DNA from: Streptomyces sp. ADI95-17
GTDB taxonomy: Bacteria; Actinomycetota; Actinomycetes; Streptomycetales; Streptomycetaceae
Direction of reading: 5' to 3'
DNA length: 36,461 nucleotides
NCBI RefSeq assembly: GCF_003846175.1
Contig: NZ_ML123048.1
Span: 178,355-214,815, forward strand
Shown here: piece after piece, positions 30,814 to 36,461 of the stretch
How positions within the stretch are numbered: the stretch's first letter is position 1
Layout of the letters: each line of letters opens with the position of its first letter
Position numbers and translations under genes: made by a program
The notes under the pieces: generated by a model
Seen by the model: the letters and a program-made list of their open reading frames with translations, nothing else
Told to the model about the DNA's origin: nothing
The model's database searches: none

Positions 30814-31875
30814 ATGCACAGCAAGGCACTGGCGCCCGAGTACCAAGGCGCCCTCACCAAGATGTCGGTGAACTCCTCTCTCGCGGATGTACTGGCGGAA
30901 GGAGTACGCCACTTGAGGGAGGCCGAACTCTCCGGTTCACAACAGGAGGTGGCCCGGTGCGGGCTCGCCGTCGCCGAGGCGCACCGCCGGCTCGGCAACG
31001 TGACGGAAGCCGATCGGGCCTGGAAGGCCAGCTACCGGTCCGCCCGCTCGGCCGGCGACCTCGGGGCGATGGCCTGGGCACTCTGGAGCGGCGGGACTCT
31101 GGCCCGGCAGCGTGGCGAACTCAGGCTCGCCTTCCGGCTGTTGGGGCTCGCCGCCGACATGGGCAAGCGCGGCGGGGACATAGTCGCCCGCGGCTACTCC
31201 CTCGCCGGCCTCGCGGAGACCGGCCGGATCCAGGGCGACTACCGCACCGTCGCGGCCCTGCACGAGCAGCTGCTCGCCGAGGCACGTGCGCGCGGCGAGG
31301 CGCGTCACACCGTGTGGGCGCTGGAAGGGATCGCGCAGATCCACCGCAACACGGGCTCGCTCGACACCGCCCTGGCCATGTTCGAGGAGGCGGCCGAGCT
31401 GGCCGGCGACGCGGACGACCGGCGCGGCCGGGCGTGGGCCCTGCGTGGCATGGCCGACATCATCTCCCTGCGGAACGATCCGGAACGCGCCCTGGCGCTG
31501 CTCGCGGAGGCCGAACTCACCTGCCGGGAAATGAAGTTGTCCAGCGCCCTCGCCTACAACCACAAGATGCGCGCCAATGTCCTCTTCCGTGCCGGGCGGT
31601 ACGAGGAGGCCCGCGGGATGTACGAGGAAGCGCTCGCGGAGTTCCGTGCCATGACCGAGCCCCGGGGCGAGGCGCTGGCCCGGCTCGGGCTCGTCAAGTC
31701 GCTGGCCCGGCTCGGCCGCGACCGCGACGACACCGCGGCGGACCTGCACGAACTGCGCCGCACCCTCAGCCGGATCGGTCTGCTCAACGCCCGGGACATG
31801 GTGGACAAGGCGTACGCCGAGCTGGGTGTGGCGCCGGTCGACGGCGGCACGGACGAGGAGAGCGGACGACGATGA
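30814..31875 (+). CDS. TPR-repeat protein coupled to a polyprenyl synthase
   Basis: A 353-residue soluble protein made mostly of tetratricopeptide-like helical pairs between about 60 and 330: repeated blocks with the pattern of A-W-x-L-x-G at helix A (ALWSGGTLARQRGEL, ALEGIAQIHRNTGS, ALRGMADIISLRNDP) and E-A-x-x-L-A at helix B. No DNA-binding, kinase or NB-ARC domain is visible, so it is not a usual TPR regulator. The ATG at 30814 has AAAGG upstream; an ATG at 30862 is possible. The stop codon overlaps the start of the prenyl synthase gene (ATGA), so the two products are made together. It may act as a scaffold or partner for the synthase, which is inference. Confidence 0.85.
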   Translation: MHSKALAPEYQGALTKMSVNSSLADVLAEGVRHLREAELSGSQQEVARCGLAVAEAHRRLGNVTEADRAWKASYRSARSAGDLGAMAWALWSGGTLARQRGELRLAFRLLGLAADMGKRGGDIVARGYSLAGLAETGRIQGDYRTVAALHEQLLAEARARGEARHTVWALEGIAQIHRNTGSLDTALAMFEEAAELAGDADDRRGRAWALRGMADIISLRNDPERALALLAEAELTCREMKLSSALAYNHKMRANVLFRAGRYEEARGMYEEALAEFRAMTEPRGEALARLGLVKSLARLGRDRDDTAADLHELRRTLSRIGLLNARDMVDKAYAELGVAPVDGGTDEESGRR

Positions 31876-32924
31876 CGCCACCGCCCGCAACCCGGCAGGC
31901 CGCGCCGCCGGAGGTGCTCGCCCGCTGCCGCGACCAGGTGCGCCCGGCGCTCGCGCAGGCCGTGCGGCAGTTGCATCCGTGGCATGCGGAGATGGCCGCC
32001 TTCTCCCTCGGGTGGGCCACGACGGACGGCAGCCCCGCCCCGGGCTCACAGGGCAAGGGGATCCGCCAGGCGCTCACACTGCTCAGCGCCGAGGCCGCCG
32101 GCGCACCGGCGCGGGATGCGGTCGTCGGTGCGGTCGCCGTGGAACTGATCCATGTCTTCTCGCTCCTCCACGACGACATCATGGACGGCGACGAGACCCG
32201 CCGGCAGCGCGCCACCGTGTGGAAGGCGTACGGAACCGGCCCGGCGATCCTCGCGGGCGACGCGCTCTTCGCACTGGCCGTGCAGACCCTGGCCGAAGCG
32301 CCCGGAAGGCACAGTGCGGCGGCGGTCCGGCAGCTCGCCGGGACGCTGACCGACCTGGTGCGCGGTCAGGCCGACGACCTGCTCTTCGAGTCCAGGCCGT
32401 GGAGCGGGCCCGAAGCGGTCCAGCCGCACGAGTACCGGTGGATGGCCGAGAACAAGACGGGTGCGCTGCTGGGCTGCGCGGCCGGTCTGGGCGCCGTGCT
32501 CGCGGGTGCCCCGGCCACGACCGTCGAGGCGCTCGCCCGGGCGGGCCGGCACCTCGGGGTGGCGTTCCAGGCGGTGGACGATCTCCTGGGGACGTGGGGG
32601 GACCCCGAGGTCACGGGCAAGCCCGTGCACAGCGATCTCCGCCGGCTGAAGAAGACGTACCCCGTCCTCTCGGCGCTGGCCACGGACGGTCCCGCCGCCC
32701 GCCGGCTCGCCCTGCTGCTCGGCACCGGAAACCCGCTCGACGGCTCAGCGGCCCGGCGGGCGGCCGAACTCGTCGAGGAGGCCGGCGGACGCACCGCCAC
32801 CCTGGCCGAGGCCCACCGGCAGGTGGACATCGCCCGCCGCAGCCTGGAGACCGTACCGCTCGCGCCGGCCGCGCTGGGCGAGATCCTGGCGCTCTTCCCG
32901 TACCTCATCGACCGCACCGGCTGA
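31872..32924 (+). CDS. Polyprenyl (probable geranylgeranyl) diphosphate synthase
   Basis: A 350-residue trans-isoprenyl diphosphate synthase. The first aspartate-rich motif DDIMD is at 101-105 in the block HVFSLLHDDIMDGDETRR; the second region is DDLLGTWGD at 236-244, followed by TGKPVHSDLRRLKKTYPVL, which carries the usual lysines. The enzyme condenses isopentenyl diphosphate onto allylic diphosphates in the cytoplasm. The residue five before the first motif is F96, a position that limits chain length, so a C15-C20 product is likely but not certain. It resembles the GGPP synthases of actinobacterial carotenoid and terpene clusters, yet no cyclase, phytoene synthase or encapsulin gene is present in the window. 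Confidence 0.93.
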   Translation: MTPPPATRQAAPPEVLARCRDQVRPALAQAVRQLHPWHAEMAAFSLGWATTDGSPAPGSQGKGIRQALTLLSAEAAGAPARDAVVGAVAVELIHVFSLLHDDIMDGDETRRQRATVWKAYGTGPAILAGDALFALAVQTLAEAPGRHSAAAVRQLAGTLTDLVRGQADDLLFESRPWSGPEAVQPHEYRWMAENKTGALLGCAAGLGAVLAGAPATTVEALARAGRHLGVAFQAVDDLLGTWGDPEVTGKPVHSDLRRLKKTYPVLSALATDGPAARRLALLLGTGNPLDGSAARRAAELVEEAGGRTATLAEAHRQVDIARRSLETVPLAPAALGEILALFPYLIDRTG

Positions 32925-33124
32925 CCCGGACCCGGCCGTCGCTCGCCCTTCGCTCTCCCCCGCGCGGGTCAGCCGCTGAGCGCGGCGACGATTGCCTGAG
33001 CGACGGCCGACGGGCCTGGGACGGAGCACTTCGGTCCGGTGGGCCAGGCGAGGAGTACGACCGTGCGCCGACGAAAGACCGTTGTCGCAATCGGTGTCGC
33101 AGCAGGACGAATATCCTGTGCAAC

Positions 33125-33898
33125 GTGGCGACCTCGACTTACCACGTAAGTAAGACCTCGCTCGGTCTCAAGCGCAAGTAGCGGCGCAGCAAGAAGCTGG
33201 TGACCGTCCGGGAGAGCTCGAAAGGCCGGCTCGCCGCCCTGACCGGCTACGAGGCGTACGGCCACGAGGGCCGGCTGCTCGGCTCGTTCGGCGTACTGCC
33301 GAAGAAGTCGGTCGACCGCACGACCTGGGAGTTCGAGCAGCCCGGCCTCGGCAGACTCACCGGTACCGAGCGCAGCGTCGTGACTGCGCGGGCCCGGCGG
33401 CTGCTGACGCTCTTCGACACGGTCGGAGAGATCGCCGGGGCCTTGGTGAAATACCACTTCGACTTCGCCCGGGACGGCGAGCCGGTGTTCAGCATCGACA
33501 AGCCCAGGGTATTCGACGACTGGTACCGCCTGACCGTGCACGAGGACGACGTCGACAGGCAGTTGGTTTTCGCACTGTCGGTGACGATGGAGGCCCGGCA
33601 AACGAGGCCAGGTGCGAATGGCGCCGCCCGCGAGAACGGCCCCGGTCGGTGCGAGACCGTTTCGCGGGAGGCCACTCACTGCGCGTCGTGGAAGACGAGG
33701 CCGAGGGTGCGGCGCCGGCCGGAGCGGACGGTACTGACTCCGTGGCGCATGAGCGCCGTCGACCAGCCACGCTTGGAGGCGACCGGCCGGTCGCGGGTGG
33801 TGAAGACCAGTCCGTGGCCCTGGAGAACGGTGGCGGCCGATCCGCGGGACTGCGCGCGGGGCCGCTGTTCGGTCATGAGGAACTCGCCACCGGTGTAG
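33125..33898 (+). pseudogene. Decayed LURP/tubby-like (scramblase-like) gene
   Basis: From GTG 33125 the frame reads 18 codons (ATSTYHVSKTSLGLKRK) and meets TAG at 33179-33181. The same frame then continues for about 140 well-behaved codons with blocks GYEAYGHEGRLLGSFGVLPK, WEFEQPGLGRLTGTE, KYHFDFARDGEPVFSIDK and DDWYRLTVHE, which recall LURP-one/tubby-like beta-barrel proteins. After about 33600 the sequence turns arginine/proline-rich and runs antisense through the 2OG oxygenase gene to a stop at 33898, so the original stop also seems lost. A shorter gene starting at GTG 33200 without the first 25 codons is possible. The 200 bases between the prenyl synthase stop and this start hold no gene I can support. 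Confidence 0.45.
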
Positions 33899-34407
33899 TC
33901 GGCGCCGGGCACGTCGAGTCCGATGACGACCTGGAGCGGGAAGAGCATGTCGCCGAATACGTCGCGATGCAGGGCATTCCAGTCTCCGGCACCGTAACGC
34001 AGCAGGATCTGGGCGGACTTGGACTGCCCCGCCGCGTGACACATACCGATCCATTCGGCCGGCTCGTCGGGCCACGGCGCGGATGTGCCCAGCTTCGCGG
34101 ACCAGGCACGGGCGACGGGCAGCAGGCGCGGGTAGAGCGCCTTCCGCAACTCCCTCACCACCGCGGGCAGATCGTGGGTGAAGTAGCGGTACTGGCCGGA
34201 GCCGAACCGGTGGCGGGCCATGTCGACGGTGGTGCGGAAGCGTTCGGTCTCGTCGTACAGGGCGGCGGTCTCCCCGCACCGGGCGGGGGTGAGAAGCCGC
34301 CCGGTCGGTGCGCTGCCGTGGGCGGCGATCTCGTCGGTGAGTGCGGACCAGTCGGTGGCGGCGACCTGGTCGCGCACGGATCCGGCCGGATGTGTCGTAT
34401 CGATCAA
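33676..34407 (-). CDS. 2OG-Fe(II) oxygenase family protein
   Basis: A 243-residue iron- and 2-oxoglutarate-dependent oxygenase. The facial triad is H147 and D149 in LHRDVFGD and H222 in LMRHGVS; R232 or R233 in SGRRRTLGLVFHD should bind the 2OG carboxylate. The GGEFLMTEQRPRAQSRG block and the overall order fit the COG3826-type prolyl-hydroxylase-like group. It is cytoplasmic; the substrate is unknown. The start is uncertain: TTG 34407 follows AGGA at a slightly long distance, and GTG 34377 is an alternative. Divergent from the Acg-type nitroreductase, with heptad repeats between them. Confidence 0.85.
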   Translation of the reverse strand: MIDTTHPAGSVRDQVAATDWSALTDEIAAHGSAPTGRLLTPARCGETAALYDETERFRTTVDMARHRFGSGQYRYFTHDLPAVVRELRKALYPRLLPVARAWSAKLGTSAPWPDEPAEWIGMCHAAGQSKSAQILLRYGAGDWNALHRDVFGDMLFPLQVVIGLDVPGADYTGGEFLMTEQRPRAQSRGSAATVLQGHGLVFTTRDRPVASKRGWSTALMRHGVSTVRSGRRRTLGLVFHDAQ

Positions 34408-34412
34408 GGGTC

Positions 34413-34447
34413 TGGTTCCTGGTTCATGGTTCTTGATCCCTGGTTCA
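34413..34447. repeat. Five tandem 7-bp repeats
   Basis: Contiguous heptamers TGGTTCC, TGGTTCA, TGGTTCT, TGATCCC and TGGTTCA run from 34413 to 34447; four of the five share TGGTTC. They begin six bases above the proposed TTG start of the 2OG oxygenase, in the gap it shares with the divergent Acg-type gene. They may be an operator array or a slippage product. Confidence 0.7.
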
Positions 34448-34634
34448 TGGGTGCGCGAGCGCGGTGCCGTGCCGAACGGGTTACCGGTGGCCCCTGTGGT
34501 CGATGCCGGCTCGCCCGGGGCATCGGATCCGGCGCTATTCGGACATCGCGTCGCGCGATCCGGCCCCTCGCGCCGGGCCCGCCGGACGTGGGACGGTGGA
34601 AGGACACCGTGCGCTGCGCCGCGGGAGGTGCCGG

Positions 34635-35636
34635 ATGCCTGCACAGCCGCTCGACGACACGATGCTGAAGGAGCTCGTCGCCGATGCCACCGCCGCCCCG
34701 TCCATGCACAACGCCCAGCCCTGGCGGTTCCGGTACGGGCGGGCGGGCCGCACGCTCACGCTCCGGGCGGAGTTCGACCGTGAGATGCCGGAGGCGGACC
34801 CCTCCACGCGTGGCCTGCACGTGGGATGCGGTGCGGCGCTGCTGAATCTGCGGGTGTCGGCGTCGTACCGGGGCCTGGACGCGCTGACCACGCTGCTTCC
34901 GGTTCCCATCGATCCGGCCGTCCTGGCGACCGTCCGGCTGGCGGAGCGCCGCGGCGTACCCGCGCAGCCGCCGGATGCGGCCCTCGCCGTTCTGCATCCC
35001 GCGATCCGGGACCGTCACACCAGCCGCTTTCCGTTCGACGACCGGGTGATCCCCGACGACGTCCGTGCGCGCCTCGCCGACGCGGCCCTCGCCGAGGAGG
35101 CCGACTTCTCGTTTCTGCCGCCGGAGCACCTGGAGCGGGTGCTCGCACTGATCCGGGACGCCGAGGGGTTCGATCTGAGCGACCCGGCGCGGGACGCGGA
35201 GCAACGCTACTGGACCCGGGACACCCAGGTGGAGGCGGCGGTCGACGGTGTCCCGGACTACGCCTTCGGCCCCACCGACGCATCGGGCAGGTCGATCAAC
35301 CGGGATTTCGCCGGTACGGATGTCGTTCCGGGCCGGGCGCACGCCCTGTTCGAGGACCGGCCTCAGCTCGCCCTGCTCCGTACCGTGCGCGACCGCCCGG
35401 TGAACTGGCTGTGTGCCGGTCAGGCCCTGGAGCGCGTCCTGCTCACCGCCGTACGGCACGGGCTCGTCGCCTCGTTCGCGACGCAGCCCCTGGAATGGCC
35501 GGAACTCCGGCGCCTGCTGCGCGACCCGGCTCTCGGCACGGGTCACCCGCAGATGATCGTGCGTCTCGGTTACGGGCCCGAGGGGCCGTGCGCGCCTCGT
35601 CGCCCCGTGTCCGAGGTGCTGACGATCGAACCCTGA
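34635..35636 (+). CDS. Acg-family nitroreductase-fold FMN-binding protein
   Basis: A 333-residue protein of the Acg family, a duplicated nitroreductase fold known from mycobacterial dormancy proteins. Diagnostic blocks are TAAPSMHNAQPWRF near residue 15-30, LHVGCGAALLNLRVSA at about 72-88, DRHTSRFPFDD at about 125-135 and the C-terminal GHPQMIVRLGYGP. In studied members FMN is bound but enzymatic activity is weak or absent, and the protein is thought to sequester flavin. GGGAGG seven bases before the ATG fixes the start. In actinomycetes such genes often belong to hypoxia or dormancy regulons, but no DosR-like box was recognised upstream. Confidence 0.92.
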   Translation: MPAQPLDDTMLKELVADATAAPSMHNAQPWRFRYGRAGRTLTLRAEFDREMPEADPSTRGLHVGCGAALLNLRVSASYRGLDALTTLLPVPIDPAVLATVRLAERRGVPAQPPDAALAVLHPAIRDRHTSRFPFDDRVIPDDVRARLADAALAEEADFSFLPPEHLERVLALIRDAEGFDLSDPARDAEQRYWTRDTQVEAAVDGVPDYAFGPTDASGRSINRDFAGTDVVPGRAHALFEDRPQLALLRTVRDRPVNWLCAGQALERVLLTAVRHGLVASFATQPLEWPELRRLLRDPALGTGHPQMIVRLGYGPEGPCAPRRPVSEVLTIEP

Positions 35637-35791
35637 GCCCGGACACACCGTCCCGATCGGCGTGGCGACATCTCTGAACCCGGCTGCGGTCACTCGAAGT
35701 TGCGATCCCCGCCGGTCTCCGGAGGTCCGGCGCCGGCTGCGGCCGCCGTCGGGGCGCCGTGGCCCGGCTCGGCCCGCCCTCCCGCCTTCGG

Positions 35792-36365
35792 CTACGGCAC
35801 CGGGGCGATGCCTCCGTCCACGCGCAGGTTGAACCCGTTGACGTAGCCGGCGAGGTGACCGGCCAGGCCGGTGGTCATGTTGACCACCGCCGCCTTCGCC
35901 GCCGAGTACTCGACCATGTTGGGCAGCGGAGTCGTCGCCGCCCGGCTGCCCACGTTGATGCCCCGCCCCCAACCGCGCTCCCGCATCCGGTGTCAGGGCC
36001 CGGATCATCCGCACCGCGGACAGCACATTGCCGTTCATCGCCTCCAACCAGGCAGCCGGCTCCGTGGACTCCCGGTCGTGCTCGGCGAACGGGCCGGCGT
36101 TGTTCACCAGCACGTCCACACCCCACTCGGCGGCCCGCCGCGCCACCTCCTCGGCCGCCTCGCCATCGGCGAGATCGCCCAGCACGATGTCCGCCACCGC
36201 GCCGATGGCCCTCAGCTCCGCGGCGGCCTCGTCGGCACGTGCAGGGTTCCGGCCGTGCACCAGCACGGCGCACCCCTCCCCGGCCAGCCGCCTGGTCATC
36301 GCCGCACCGATTCCCCCCGTACTCGCCGCCACCATCGCACGTCGTCCCGCAAGTCCGAGATCCAT
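35792..36365 (-). pseudogene. Frameshifted and internally deleted SDR oxidoreductase
   Basis: From ATG 36365 the first frame has an intact SDR start: the cofactor motif AASTGGIGAA, DIVLGDLAD, the NNAGP strand and the helix leading to MIRALTP. Near 35986 the frame breaks: the expected continuation MRERGWGRGINVGSRAA (with VEYSAAK, the catalytic Y and K) is in another frame, which fits loss of two bases or gain of one between CCG and ATG. In that second frame the AGHLAG helix joins directly to YVNGFNLRVDGGIAPVP, skipping about 60 residues that normal SDRs have there. The two lesions make a functional product unlikely. The stop TAG is at 35792-35794. Confidence 0.75.
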
Positions 36366-36447
36366 GCCCCCGAGGCTGGTAGCGGCCTGTGACAACCGGC
36401 CCCGGCCGACAGAACCCACGCACCCGGGCATCGCCCCCACGCCGCTA

Positions 36448-36461
36448 CTAATTCGTATTAG
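36448..36461. promoter_or_regulatory. Palindromic operator-like site at the right edge
   Basis: CTAATTCGTATTAG has perfect five-base arms (CTAAT/ATTAG) around TCGT. It lies 82 bases above the start of the SDR pseudogene and may be the operator of a TetR-like regulator encoded just outside the window. It differs by a single base from the site at 2816-2827 over the 12-base core. Confidence 0.4.

Noticed and set aside
30479..30829. Minus-strand 116-codon frame in the gap before the TPR gene
   Set aside because: Composition is atypical and it reads through the palindrome and the TPR start; no ribosome site is seen.
31872..32924. Terpene or carotenoid biosynthetic cluster
   Set aside because: Only the prenyl diphosphate synthase is present; no cyclase, phytoene synthase, desaturase or P450 gene lies in the window.
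31872..32924. Cargo enzyme of a family 2 encapsulin
   Set aside because: Some such cargo are polyprenyl synthases, but no encapsulin shell gene is adjacent.
33063..33149. Small 28-codon open frame above the LURP-like remnant
   Set aside because: It has no ribosome site or recognisable homology and overlaps the better supported frame.
34413..34447. PHO box or SARP-binding site
   Set aside because: The period is 7 bases without gaps, while PHO and SARP boxes have 11-base or 11/22-base spacing.

Overview
The window is very GC-rich with a strong third-position G/C preference. It carries many short translationally coupled gene runs and families such as DUF6381, DUF4291, PucR and PD40/S9 peptidases. 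This points to a filamentous actinomycete, most likely a Streptomyces chromosome, and the mix of catabolic and secreted functions with several decayed genes suggests an accessory or arm region. No rRNA, tRNA, CRISPR array or complete mobile element was seen.

Layout. 1-3950: a LacI-type regulator and an FAD-dependent oxidoreductase face an acetyl xylan esterase-like hydrolase across a doubled AT-rich operator, which looks like a small carbohydrate catabolic locus. 3943-6241: three overlapping genes encode the binding protein and two permeases of a glycine betaine/choline-type ABC importer; no ATPase gene lies beside them. 6380-8582: an F420/deazaflavin-dependent nitroreductase-family protein and a PucR regulator. 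8695-20439: one minus-strand run of nine genes, mostly overlapping by 1-4 bases. It encodes an oligopeptide ABC importer (with a permease-ATPase fusion), an S9 peptidase, a class C beta-lactamase-fold serine hydrolase, an M20 amidohydrolase, a COG3375-type GNAT acyltransferase and an N-succinylamino acid racemase-type enolase-superfamily enzyme. Its upstream region contains ten 12-bp tandem repeats.

20795-27778: a loose set of single genes: DUF4291, a decayed DUF1963-like gene, two aminoglycoside-phosphotransferase-fold kinases around a DinB protein, a possible ComJ-like protein, a luciferase-like monooxygenase, DUF6381 and DoxX. 27888-30318: a secreted protein of unknown function and a Tat-exported M60 metallopeptidase. 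30742-32924: a near-perfect 32-bp palindrome precedes a TPR protein coupled to a polyprenyl (GGPP-type) synthase. 33125-36461: a decayed LURP/tubby-like gene, a 2OG-Fe(II) oxygenase, an Acg-type nitroreductase and an SDR pseudogene followed by a palindromic operator at the window edge.

The most interesting unit is the nine-gene run. The racemase, succinyltransferase and desuccinylase trio is the known route for one-way conversion of D- to L-amino acids. Here it is fused to peptide import and two peptidases, so the whole reads as a self-contained system for scavenging D-residue-containing peptides. The substrate and the role of the serine hydrolase are inference.
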